A stretch of 35,309 nucleotides of DNA from Symsagittifera roscoffensis (Eukaryota; Xenacoelomorpha; Acoela; Convolutidae): NCBI RefSeq assembly GCF_963678635.1, contig NW_026971725.1, positions 1 through 35,309 of the forward strand. Direction: 5' to 3'. This document shows positions 15,547 to 26,020 of the stretch, piece after piece; within the stretch, counting starts at the first letter, position 1, and the number at the start of each line of letters is the position of its first letter. The position numbers and the translations under genes are program-made. A model generated the notes under the pieces. The model made no database searches, was not told where the DNA came from, and saw only the letters and a list, made by a program, of their open reading frames with translations.

Positions 15547-16459
15547 TGTAACATTCGCCCGGAAGATACATATCGACGGAAGACAAAACTAAGTCTTAAG
15601 ACGACTGGCTAACGTCTAAGCAGAGCTTTGCATGCTTTTCACCGTCTCTACCAAGCCAGTACTTTTCGGTGGTCTTTCTAACATCGGGTCGACAAAAACG
15701 TTACTGCTTTCGGCTTCGGTCAAAACACTCAAATTAACTAGATTACATGTAGATATAGTGAGCTCATGGCTGGGTCTCAGTATCCCCAGACCACGAGGTT
15801 ACTCCTAAAAACAGGGCTACTACTTATTATATTACTATTGTTTTTGTTCAGTAGATAAAAATCATCAGCTCCATCGAAGATGGATCAACCCTTTACCCCA
15901 ACTCCTAGCTTCTCATCCTTATCAAAATGAATCTAGATGTTAATTAAATTCAAATCAGGACATGACAAGAAGCTAAAAGTCTATTTAACAGGCTAAAAGT
16001 TTCAGTCCCGAAACCCTTCCGGATTCTTGAATCCACTGAATCAAGCTCGCTAATCTTGACTTCCTCTTAATCCGGAAGGCTGTCCTCCACCCTTCACCGT
16101 TGTCTGCAACGGCCCTGCAACTATTGTAGCGACACAATAGTTGCAACTCGGAGTGTTCTCTGTTACTCTGTAACTCGTTGTCGTTCTCCAATCTCTATTT
16201 CGTAGTTGTTGTTAGCGCAGCTAATGTTGTTCTCTTTTTCTTTCTTATTTTTGCCAAAATTGCCGTTTCTGACGTTTCTCAGAAATATGACGTCATAATT
16301 CGAATTTATTTTTGAAATGTTAAAATACCAGAATAATCTAGCCCTCACCGTCTGGCCAATCGTTCCAATAACGTTCTTAGTTCTTAATAATCACCAATCC
16401 GGAAGGCTCGCTGCTAAAAATTTGACTTCTGCAGAGATTGCATTTTTCACATTCTGGTC
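15547..16459. repeat. TGTAACATTCGCC repeat unit 1
   Basis: First copy of the repeat of about 925 bp on the plus strand. Landmarks shared with the other units: TGTAACATTCGCCCGGAAG start, the GACTGGC...CGTC segment, CTGGGTCTCAGTATCCCCAG hairpin near 15772, CCTTCCGGATTC/GGAAGGCT pair, and the stem-loop 16117-16144. It is cut by LINE sequence after CATTCTGGTCGAATGTCACA. Confidence 0.9.
16117..16144. other. Conserved stem-loop in repeat unit 1
   Basis: GCAACTATTGT-agcgac-ACAATAGTTGC, 11 perfect pairs with a 6-nt loop. The other units have the same structure with paired changes (18085-18112, 19010-19037, 19929-19956). Confidence 0.8.
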
Positions 16460-17515
16460 GAATGTCACAAGAAGTAAATAGCGGTGTACCACAGGGCTCA
16501 ATTCTTGGCCCTCTACTTTTTATCATATTCATTAACGACTTTCCCAAATGCATTGAGAATTCGGATTGTTTTGACTATTGTGACGATATGAAGATCTTGT
16601 CTACTGAAGAAATTCATCTGCAAAAAGACACGACAAATGTTGAAAAATGGTGCAAAGAAAATAAAATGCCGCTGAATGAAGATAAATGTAATCTGTTAAA
16701 CCTCAAAGGGAAAATGGAAGTTACACTATTTCATACAAATGTTGATACCGCAAAGACCCAAAAAGACTTAGGTATTTTAATGTGTGACAACCTTTCGTGG
16801 TCAGTAAATGCTGAAAATCGCATATCAAAAGCAATGGGAGCTTTTTACAAAATCAAACGGAATATCTCGAAAAAACATCATTAAAGTCAAAATAAAACTT
16901 ATACTGTGAATACAATCATAAGCTATGCATCGCAAACATGGTATCCGAACAAAGCAGAATTAAGACAACTAGAAAGAGTACAAAAACGAGCGACTTCCTG
17001 GATTACAAATAATTTCAAAATGAGTTATACTGAAAGACTGAAATTTTTAAAGCTTCTTCCACACTCAATGTACTTTGAATTACACGACAAATTGTACTTA
17101 GTTTCACTACTAAAAAACAAACATGACATTGATTTGAATACAATTTTTCATGAAAACGAATCACGAACGAGACAAGCAACACGTGGTTAGATTGCTGTTC
17201 ATGCAACAAGACTGAAAAAGTCAAATGAAAATTATTATTTACGTTCTAATACGCTATACAACTACTTAAGCCAAATTGTGGACTTCGAAAATCAAGATTA
17301 TGACAGCCTGAAAATATCTATAACAAACACGTATTGGAAATTCTTCAACAGAAATTTTGCAGAAAACAACTTGTGTATGTGGAGAATTCTTTGCTGGTGT
17401 GGAAACTGCAACCCACCGGGAAAAATTGTGAACTTATAAACGAGGGTTCAAAACCCATGGAGAAACCCTTAAAGCCTACCCTACTACTAAGTTGCATTAA
17501 GTTAGAATGGAATGA
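16460..17515 (+). mobile_element. 5'-truncated LINE (non-LTR retrotransposon) fragment, RT C-terminal half
   Basis: The plus-strand frame from about 16460 to 17438 encodes the second half of a jockey/RTE-like reverse transcriptase. SGVPQGSILGPLLFIIFINDF is RT block 4-5, with the catalytic box YCDD where FADD or YADD is usual. It is followed by the thumb/connection helices (ISYASQTWYPNKAELRQLERVQKRAT) and a Cys-rich end ILCWCGNCNPPG before a TAA at 17436-17438. Two in-frame stops break it: TAA at 16882-16884 and TAG at 17188-17190. The 5' part of the ORF is missing, as expected for truncated LINE insertions. It lies between the end of repeat unit 1 and the start of unit 2. Confidence 0.85.
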
Positions 17516-18441
17516 TGTAACATTCGCCCGGAAGATATATATCGACGGAAAATAAAACTAAGTCCTAAGACGACTGGCTAACGTCTAAACAGAGCCTTAT
17601 ATGTTTTTCACCGTCTCTACCAAGCCAGTATTTTCGGTGGTCTTTTCTAACATCGGGTCGACAAAAACGTTACTGCTTTCGGCTTCGGTCAAAACACTCA
17701 AATTAACTTAATTACATGCAGGAATAGTGAGCTCATGGCTGGGTCTCAGTATCCCCAGACCACGAGGTCACTCCTAAAAACAGGGCTACTACTATTTATC
17801 ATATTACGATTGTTTTTGTTTAGTAGATAAAAATTAACATCTCAATCGAAGATGGATCAACACTTTCCTTCAACTCCTAGCTTCTCATAATCTGAAAAAG
17901 AACTTGGATGTTTTTTAATTAATTCAGGACATTTCCAGGAAGCTGAAAGTTGATTAAAATTATGTTTAAGTTATCTCCCGAGACCCTTCCGGATTCTGAA
18001 ATCCGGAGAATTAACGTCCTTATTACTTTCCGGAAGGCTGGACACGTCGTCCCAACACCCTTCATGGTTCTCGTGAATTGTTTTGTAACGATTGTAGCGG
18101 CACAATCGTTACCACTCGTGATGGTTTCTGACAATTCCTAATCACAATCTCAATCTGCTGTCGTCTTTCCGTTTTTGTTGTCACTGAGACTTCTGTTGTT
18201 CTCTCCGAGAATCCTGTTGTTCTGATTTCGCAGTTTCAATTGGTGCGAAAAAATAAAAGATTACGTGTCGTTCACGTCCAAATCCAATTTCTAAAAATTA
18301 ACATAGAACTCCAAATTGACCCTTCCGAGTTCGTCAAAATGCACAATTAAGACCTCTAATTGATCAAAACTATCAATCTTCTCGGTCTGATGTTCCGATA
18401 AAAATTCGAATAAGAAATTACGTTTTGTCCATTCTGGTCGA
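17516..18441. repeat. TGTAACATTCGCC repeat unit 2 (tandem)
   Basis: 926 bp, directly followed by unit 3. Its first 300 bp resemble unit 1 and its last 600 bp are nearly identical to unit 3, so it is a mosaic. Stem-loop 18085-18112 reads GTAACGATTGT-agcggc-ACAATCGTTAC. Confidence 0.9.
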
Positions 18442-19366
18442 TGTAACATTCGCCCGGAAGTACATATCGTCGGAAAATAAAGCTAGGTTCTAAGACGACT
18501 GGCCAACGTCTAAACAGAGCTCTACATGTTTTTCACCGTCTCTACCAAAGCCAGTTCTTTTGGTGGTCTTTCTAACATCGGTTCGACAAAAACGTTACTG
18601 TTCTCCGGCTTCGACCAAAGGCTCAAATTAACTTGTTTACATGCAAAATTAGTGAGCTCATGGCTGGGTCTCAGTATCCCCAGACCACTAGGTCACTCCT
18701 AAAAACAGGGCTACTACTATATATCATATTACTTTTGTTTTTGTTTAGTAGATAAAAATTAACAACTCAATCGAAGATGGATCAACACTTTCCTTCAACT
18801 CCTAGCTTCTCATAATCTGAAAAAGAACTTGGATGTTTTTAAATTAATTCAGGACATTTCCAGGAAGCTAAAAGTTGATTAAAATTATGTTTAAGTTATC
18901 TCCCGAGACCCTTCCGGATTCTGAAATCCGGAGAATTAACGTCCTTATTACTTTCCGGAAGGCTGGACACGTCGTCCCAACACCCTTCATGGTTCTCGTG
19001 AATTGTTCTGTAACGATTGTAGCGGCACAATCGTTACAACTCGTGATGGTTTCTGACAATTCCTAATCACAATCTCAATCTGCTGTCGTCTTTCCGTTGT
19101 TGTTGTCACTGAGACTTCTGTTGTTCTCTCCGAGAATCCTGTTGTTCTGATTTCGCAGTTTCAGTTGGTGCGAAAAAATAAAAGATTACGTGTCGTTCAC
19201 GTCCAAATCCAATTTCTAAAAATTAACATAGAACTCCAAATTGACCCTTCCGAGTTCGTCAAAATGCCCAATTAAGACCTCTAATTGATCAAAACTATCA
19301 ATCTTCTCGGTCTGATGTTCCGATAAAAATTCGAATAAGAAATTACGTTTTGTCCATTCTGGTCGA
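18442..19366. repeat. TGTAACATTCGCC repeat unit 3 (tandem)
   Basis: 925 bp, head-to-tail with units 2 and 4. Carries the CTGGGTCTCAGTATCCCCAG hairpin at about 18664, the CCTTCCGGATTCTGAATCCGG hairpin at about 18909 and the stem-loop 19010-19037. No believable ORF. Confidence 0.9.
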
Positions 19367-20330
19367 TGTAACATTCGCCCGGAAGTACATATCGTCGGAA
19401 AATAAAGCTAGGTTCTAAGACGACTGGCCAACGTCTAAACAGAGCTCTACATGTTTTTCACCGTCTCTAACAAAGCCAGTTCTGTTGGTGGTCTTTCTAA
19501 CATCGGTTCGACAAAAACATTACTGTTCTCTAGCTTCGACCAAAGGCTCAAATTAACTTGTTTACATGCAAAATTAGTGAGCTCATGGCTGGGTCTCAGT
19601 ATCCCCAGACCACCAGGTCACTCCTAAAAATAGGGCTACTAATACTCATTATATTACTATTGTTCTTGTTCAGTAGATAAAAATCATCATCTCCATCGAA
19701 GATGGATCAACCCTTTCCATCAACTCCTAGCTTCTCATCGTCAGAAAATGAATTCAGATGTTAAATAAATTCAATTCAAGGCATAACCGGGAAGCTAAAA
19801 GTTTATATAAAACAGTTTCAGTTCAAATCCCGAGACCCCTCCGGATTCCTGAATCCGGAGAAATAACAACCTTATCTTCTCACCGGAAGGCTGCTTTTCC
19901 ACCCTTCACCGTTGTTGTGAACGGCCTTGCAACGATTGTAGCGACAAAATCGTTGCAACTCGGAACGGTCTTTGCTAACTCTGCTATTCGTTGTTGTTTT
20001 TCTATCGCAATTCTCGTAGTTATCACTATCGCAACTATTGTTGTTCTGATTTTCTTCTAGTTTTCTTCCAAAATGGCGGTTTTTGCCGTTTCTCAGAAGT
20101 GCGACTGCTCAGTTCGAATTTTTAAAATTTCAAAAAACCAGAATATCTTGACCTTCACCGTTTGACTAATCGTCCCAATAACGTCACTAATCTCTCAAAA
20201 CTGTCAATTCGGAAGATTAGCTGCTAACTATTGGAAATCGCCGAATCTGCATTTTTGTCCATTCTGGTTGAATGTCACACGAATGTCACATACTCCCCGG
20301 ACAGCCCGGTCAATGTCCCCATTGAATCTC
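19367..20330. repeat. TGTAACATTCGCC repeat unit 4 (tandem, mosaic)
   Basis: The first 250 bp are almost identical to unit 3. From about 19630 it switches to the version found at 28575 and 32286. Stem-loop 19929-19956 has one mismatch. Similarity to the 28575 copy fades after about 20330. Confidence 0.85.
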
Positions 20331-21100
20331 GCAATATTTGTAAAATTGATGCAGTGTCATCGAACAGAATTTACAAAATCCACGAAATTACTCTTGTCCA
20401 CGTCATATCGACTCACTGCAGAATATAAATGGCATCATACTACACTACTATAGCCTTCCAAATTCTTTCACTAATCTGCACTTTCGAGGATATGACTTAA
20501 GATAAAACATTTATTCTGACTTCCAACGTCAACGCCCTGATTTAAAACTTTTTCTCCTAGGTTTTAAAAGGTGTTAGTTTGCAGGACATTCCTGCAAAAC
20601 AACAAGCTAAAAATATCCTACTATGCTTCTTTCCTTCGGAAATCTTGGTTGTTATTGTCCTGAATATTAAAACTAAGGAACTCTGTGGTTAGAAAGAACA
20701 ATTAAACAATCTCCCTCTTCAAGAGATTACTCAAGTCTTTCATGTCACCACAAAGTGATCAGTTTTCCTAGTTGATTAAAAACAATCATGCAGGCTAGAA
20801 TATTTAAATATACTCTTTGCTCAAGCCTTTCTGAATAAATAGTAAGTGTCTCTAAAGCCACTAACTAAAATCAAAATACAAAATTATAAATGCAACAAAT
20901 CCTTCAATGCTCAAAACTCAACTAAATGTGTTCTTTCAGTTTTCAATTATAACTTGGTTGCTTAGTTTCTCACTTGAGTTTTTGTCACACACATAAAACA
21001 ATTCTGAGTTTTATCTTCTTCTTTTCGTCGTTTAGAAGTTCTAAAACTTCTAAATTCTTCTGATTTCGTTTCTTCCTGCATCTTGTTCTTCGGCCATTTG
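20331..21100. other. Non-coding sequence left of copy B
   Basis: No gene supported. AT-rich, with a palindrome TTTGCAGGA-cat-TCCTGCAAA near 20580. By position it could be 3' untranslated sequence or LTR of copy B, but I see no match to the sequence upstream of Gag in copy A. Confidence 0.5.
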
Positions 21101-21769
21101 TCAAAGTTCCATCTCCTCCTCCTCCTGCGACATTGACTCTGCACTTTCAGTTTCTGTGTCTTGCATTACATCGTTAGCTATTCTGACGCTGTTGGAAGCA
21201 GTCCTCCAACACTTCAGCTCTTCTATCTTTTGTTTACAACAAGGTAGGGGATCTACGTTAGATTCTTTGTTTTTGCAGAAGCTATTGTGAAGGCACAACG
21301 TCACGTTTCTCTCCAAATCTTCCTTCAACATCTTTTGTTTCTCCCTTTCATCACGTTCACTTGTCCTGGAAATTCTCTTCACAGCGGTGATCACTGCATT
21401 CCGATGAGTCACGAAAGCTCGCTTGAAAGCTCCTGCCCCATTGTCCAGTTGATACACACTGTACGCTCTGCCGTGTTTCGATATATGCTTCTTGGCATAC
21501 TCGTACAACCATGCAGTCATGTTGGCTCTAAACCATGGCATCAGTCGTCTCCTTGCCCATATCTTTTTCACTTCCATCGGAATGTTCAGAATCTTGCACG
21601 TTGTCTCAAAAAGATCTAAATCTTTAAGAAAATCCAATTTCTGCAATTGTTCTCTCGTTGGCGCCTCCTGTCTATTGTTCTCCTTCACATGAGCTTCCAG
21701 CCATCGTATCGCCATCATAACTCCCACTATCACTACTGTTATGGGCCGTGATGAATCTGGTAAACCCAT
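21101..21769 (-). CDS. 222-codon ORF of unknown function beside truncated fourth ORF of copy B
   Basis: I do not recognise this protein. The first 20 residues are hydrophobic (PITVVIVGVMMAIRW). The middle is rich in Arg, Lys, Glu and Leu and likely helical (EQLQKLDFLKDLDLFETTCKI, AWLYEYAKKHISKHG). There are a few Cys (CLHNSFC, PCCKQK), and the end is strongly acidic (SMSQEEEEMEL). It begins 25 bp after copy B's homology to the fourth ORF ends. One reading is that it is the C-terminal part of the fourth ORF brought close by an internal deletion; copy A is cut by the window before this could be seen. The other is an unrelated sequence at an insertion or deletion junction. A perfect inverted repeat GGAGAGC-t-GCTCTCC lies at the junction. 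Confidence 0.45.
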   Translation of the reverse strand: MGLPDSSRPITVVIVGVMMAIRWLEAHVKENNRQEAPTREQLQKLDFLKDLDLFETTCKILNIPMEVKKIWARRRLMPWFRANMTAWLYEYAKKHISKHGRAYSVYQLDNGAGAFKRAFVTHRNAVITAVKRISRTSERDEREKQKMLKEDLERNVTLCLHNSFCKNKESNVDPLPCCKQKIEELKCWRTASNSVRIANDVMQDTETESAESMSQEEEEMEL

Positions 21770-21794
21770 GGAGAGCAGCTCTCCAGAGTCCCAT

Positions 21795-22286
21795 CTAGAT
21801 CTTGCATGGTTTGGTTCGTTTGAACCCCTGTTCTACTCTCGCCCTCTTTGGTGGCACAGCTATTCTCAGTGGTGAACTAGACGAGGCAGCCTCGCTGTTC
21901 ATCTCTTGATGCATTCTCCTCAGCCCAGGCTTGGGTTTGGGCGGCAAAGGCATCTCACCTGGTTGGTAAGTCCTAGAACTTCCCAATCCAGGCTCATTCG
22001 CCAAGTCACTCCCTGAGAGATCCCCGTTTCTCCACCTCATCACTCTCATGTTCGGGCGGTCTAGTACTCCCCTCTCTCCATATGCTGCCATCAACAGGAC
22101 TTCCGTGGGGTGGTCCCCACGGTTGTCATGCCCCAAGATGTTGATCAGGGCGGTCAGCAACATGACTACCTCTGGGTCCTCCAGAGCGAAGTCTCGATCG
22201 ATCAGCCGACGATAGATCGCATCTACCATCGGTCCCACATATGCCTCTGCCAGGTCCATCAATTCATCCAAGTTGAAGTTATCCAT
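21795..22286 (-). pseudogene. Fourth ORF N-terminus, copy B (truncated)
   Basis: 163 codons from the same ATG context as copy A. Residues 1-150 match the copy A protein with few changes (for example MID/MVD, DPK/DPE, ERR/ERG), so the frame was kept. Near residue 153 an indel shifts the frame, and the homology itself ends at the GATCTAGAT junction around 21800, before the coiled coil and the SGNH domain. Its presence here, after the macro-like ORF and a spacer, shows that the fourth ORF is a standard part of the element. Confidence 0.8.
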
Positions 22287-22681
22287 TCTATTCTTTCAAG
22301 TTCGATTCGGTTTTGATTCAAAGATTTGACTCAAGTGAGTAATTAAACGATCAATCAGGATCTAGAAAAGAGGTCACGAATATCACACTTGTCAGTTTCA
22401 TCTTAACTTCTTGTTAAAATTTATTTAAAACAGTCAGATAAAAAGATTTTGATCCTAAAATTTATTAAAATCAATCGGTCTCTAAAATTTTGGAATTCGA
22501 CCTAAGATTGGACAGTCCAAACTTTGGATCTATTCCTAAGATCGTTATTCAGTTGTTCGTGGTCACATTAAGATCCTGGGTAAGAAGGAGTTAGTGACCA
22601 CATAACACGTAACATAACATAACATACATATCACACACTACACATACTTTAGTATGACACCCTCTTGCATGTCACCTTAAC
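22287..22681. other. AT-rich spacer of copy B between macro ORF and fourth ORF
   Basis: Matches the unrearranged parts of 2935-3330. It has the ATAAC-type microsatellite and a 27-bp segment (22567-22593) that is inverted relative to copy A. Confidence 0.8.
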
Positions 22682-23640
22682 TCAGCCTATACTTAAGTAA
22701 TATTTCTTATGTAAGTATACTTGTATATTAGTATCAGAGAAGATTACGTGTATGAGCGCGTACAGTTCCCGATGATGCAGTCGCCCTCTGTTTGGATCGT
22801 ACACTGGAAGCAAAAGCTCCTTCACTTCCCTTTCCACGAGGAAGTCTCTCAATCTCATCAAGGACAAGACTAGGTTTTCCGGGTCTACGTGCCGCTTCTC
22901 CGTCGCCCGTTCCACTAAGACACATAGGTATTTTCCCGGTATCTGTGACGCCGGCGAAGGTAAGGCTGCTACGCCCCCTATTCCTGGTCTTTGCTTCAAA
23001 AGGAATTCTATGTTTTTATATTCTCTCTCAAAATCTGCCGCTAACGCTGTCTTAAAACTCATGTCTGCTGTGATTGCTATCGCACATGTTCTATCTGTGA
23101 GTATGAAATCGCTGTCCGTTAGTATTATGCTACTTGAATATTCATTTGACAAGTCAAAATATGACTCAAATACCCTCCCTATGTCCGGTTTCGTTGGGTC
23201 TTTGCCTGTTTCTGCTTCTAAATCTCCTGTTTCTCTTGCTATTCTTATTTTTTTTAAGTCCTACCCCCACTCCCCGGACAAAAATATCGACAACCCCGTC
23301 GATCGCATACCGGATATCAAGTCGAGGTTGGAGGCCGGAATGAGTAGTTGCCTTTCCTGGGCAGCCCAGGAAGGATCATCTCGTTCGGTCTTCATGTATT
23401 TCATGCTTTCGCGATCTACATCTTGAATCGTGACACTGGTCTCCTTTGGGTCCGACGTCAATTCGTTCAGCCACTCCAAGACTCGCAGATTCGTCAACTC
23501 TTGTTCGTAAGATTGCTGTTGCTCGTCGTCGATTTCTACTTCGGGTTTCGACCGGTCATCGACCCACTCATCGTCGTGATCTTCGACTATGTCAATGTCC
23601 TGTGACACAGTTATTTCTTCTATACCCACTACTTCTTCCC
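22682..23640 (-). pseudogene. Macro-like domain region of Pol, copy B (complete C-terminus, broken N-terminal part)
   Basis: The 156-codon ORF at 22682-23152 keeps the macro-like fold to its end: ITADMSFKTALAADFE, GGVAALP, YLCVLVE, PENLVLSL, ELLLPVYDP, then NRGRLHHRELY, LIHVIFSDT and IQVYLHKKYY, and a TGA. The NRGRL stretch sits where TARG1-type proteins have their GCGLD loop, so the chemistry may differ. The upstream half (about 23260-23640, EEITVSQDIDIVEDHDDEW and following) is split off by small deletions around 23240-23290. Comparison with copy A shows mostly conservative changes in the domain, suggesting that it was functional in the ancestor. Confidence 0.7.
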
Positions 23641-23649
23641 CTATCTTCT

Positions 23650-24110
23650 TTAGGCTATCCTGTCCACTACAAAATGGTCGACGTAAGGGTTATATCTTTT
23701 TCTGGGTCTTGTCCTGTCATTCTGTCGAGTCTGTATCGTGAACGGAAGATTCGGTTCCAAGTTCATGGGAACCTCCCTTTGTTCAGGGTCTTGCCAGTCC
23801 TCTTCTGCGTAGGGTAAAGTTTCATTGTCTGCTTCAATCACCTCATTTGGGTCCAGGTCCAGTGGTGTACTTTTTCCTTCCTCTATGACTTCATTTCCAT
23901 CGTTCTTTTCCCTGGTGCCCTTCTCATTGACCTCCCTCACAAGCAGGGTCCATCATTAGAAAATCCCCCTCTTCCATTTACGCAGGTATACACCAGTCTT
24001 CTGTCCATGGGTTGTGTGGCTTAATGTTTTCGTAATGAGATACTCGGCCAGTACTCAGTCTATAGAAGCGTCAGCGTCCCTCCTGGTGCACCTCCGTAAT
24101 CATGAAGGGT
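23650..24110 (-). pseudogene. Integrase C-terminal linker, copy B
   Basis: Frame 23650-23940 gives the acidic linker (EVNEKGTREKNDGNE, PLDLDPNEVIEADNE) and RTRPRKRYNPY read straight into DHFVVDRI, without the 8-bp duplication of copy A. This proves that linker and macro segment were once one ORF. It ends at a TAA shortly after. The stretch 23941-24070 is homologous but interrupted by indels. Confidence 0.75.
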
Positions 24111-24703
24111 CCCCTCCACTTTTTTAGGAGCTTTTTCGTTCCTTTCGGTGTTAGGAAGTTCTGAAATACCCATACGTAGGCCCCTACCGAATAAGCTTTT
24201 GCACCAGCTGCTTTCTTGTCAAATATTTTCCTCTGACTTGCCTGTGCTTGCTGAGTATTTCGTCTACACAAGTCGTTCAACTCTTGCTGACGTCTAATTA
24301 CATCCCTTACATAGACCTGTGGTGACGCCTTCTTAACCTCATACTCTGGGTAGAATAAAGTCATGGGCAAAGACTTCTCGTGCCCGGTCAGCATCATAAG
24401 TGGACTAACTCCGGTGGTGGAGTTTTGTGTGCTATTGTAAGCTCCCAACACCTGTGGAAGAGATCTGTCCCAATCGGTCATGTACCTGGAACAATATACC
24501 CTCAGCATCGACACTAACGTTCGATTCTGTCTTTCCACGAAGCCATTTGTCCGGGGATGGTATGTCGTGGAGTGAGCTTGAGCAACATGTGAGCGTCTCA
24601 TTAGCTCTTTCGTGAGCTCTCCTACAAAAGCTGTTCCGTTATCCGATTGAAACGTCATCGGAAACCATGTCTCGCTATCCACGTATTGATCAGGTGGTCG
24701 CAC
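24071..24703 (-). pseudogene. Integrase core and GPF module, copy B
   Basis: 210 codons. The second catalytic Asp lies in MTFQSDNGTAF and the Glu in NGFVERQNRTL, with exactly 35 residues between them (D-35-E), as in Ty3/gypsy and retroviral integrases. The core continues through GAYNSTQNSTTGVSPLMM to the GPF module KKWRGPFMITEV. It is cut from the upstream part by a one-base deletion near 24663, relative to copy A. Confidence 0.85.
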
Positions 24704-25950
24704 ACCTCTTCTGCTGAGGCAGTTATGCAGGGCACGGCCTCTGCATACTTCGTGAAGTGATCTAGCCTGACCAAGACTTGATTATAACCACTGTCTGTCA
24801 TCTATATCTTTTGGTGATCTATCTGCACCACCTCGTTGAATTCAGACGACTCAATCAATTGTAAAGGAAATCGCAATTTCCTTGGATCCTTGACCTGTTG
24901 GCATGACAGACATGCTGTTACCCACTTCTCGCATGTCTTTTTCATTCCAGGCCACTCAAAGCGCTTCAGGATCCTCTGATATACTTTGTCGATCCCCTGA
25001 TGGCCCATCGGATCATGCGACCTGAATAAGAGTTGTGTCTGATAGAGTTGCGGCAACACTATTGCGTTATACTTGTATAAGACTTTGAATTCATCTCTTC
25101 TTTTGCAAGCCACAATCCCTTCCTTGTTCAAATATAACCTTCCCTCTTTCTGCATAAAATACTGTCTCAGATTGCGGTAACTGTCTTCCTCGAGGTCTCC
25201 TTTATCCGGAGAACCATTTTCGATCCACCTTTTCAGGTTGCTTGTCATGCGGTCATTTCTCTGCGCTCTTAGAAGTTCCGAGAGTCTGTATCTCGCCTTC
25301 AAGTACGTCTTCATGACCCTCATCTGAATATTCAGCTCATTGGGATGATGCGTATCTTCTTCCATCTTAACGCACCAAATCTTTGCCAATGGCTGTGTTT
25401 CCTGTTCGAATGGCTGAAGATCAGTCCTGACTACCTCTTTTTGTGGCAACAGACTCATCGAACGTTTCGATACCGCTATTGTTTCCAGATCATCCGCTGC
25501 GTTATCAAAGACTCTCTCACCTGGTACGAGGTAGCGATCACTGTCAGGGTCCTGATATACCGCTCTATCCAGATCCCTTGCTCGAGTTTCCACTAGTAGT
25601 GTGTGGATCGCTAGTTCTGACAGTTCCAATCCTGAGCTCGATTTCCTGTCTGAGTAGGTGTCAATGCCTCAGTTTCGGGGATTGTCATCTGTTGAAGAGT
25701 CTGCGGCGGAGTCTGCACCATCTCCTGGGTCAGTTCTGTGTTTTCTTCGCATCCATCTGAACTCCCCGGACAAAACTTTGCTCTCCAGGTCCTGCTTCTC
25801 ATCAGGAACTTTCTCATCTACATCAGACTCCCCGGACAAATTTCATTGTCCCGGGTGTTGATCTTGAACTCGCGGCTCGTCTCACTGTTCGTCTCCCCGG
25901 ACAAACAATCTTGCACCAGGTTTCGTTCAACCTTTTCACCTTCTTTATCC
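24704..25950 (-). pseudogene. Linker, integrase zinc domain and first part of core, copy B
   Basis: The ORF at 24802-25629 (275 codons) has the HHCC domain (SHDPMGHQG ... CLSC) and ends at a TAG that replaces the Cys codon of KICMTD in copy A, just after the first catalytic Asp (QIDHQK). The preceding linker with LSGE repeats (about 25750-25910) is present but frameshifted; the underlying nucleotide motif ACTCCCCGGACAAA is still found three times. Confidence 0.8.
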
Positions 25951-26020
25951 TGGTCCACAAAGTTAACGGTTTTCTTTTGCGCATCGTTCCCCTGTTCTTT
26001 CCGTCTGTAAGAACTTCTGG

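Noticed and set aside
17950-18141. 63-codon ORF repeated in units 2 and 3
   Set aside because: The frame is not kept in units 1 or 4 or in the inverted copies, so it is a by-product of near-identical tandem units.
15547-20330. 925-bp units as LTRs of the gypsy element
   Set aside because: They start with TG but do not end with CA, they sit head-to-tail with no internal region, and none lies at the expected ends of copy A or B.
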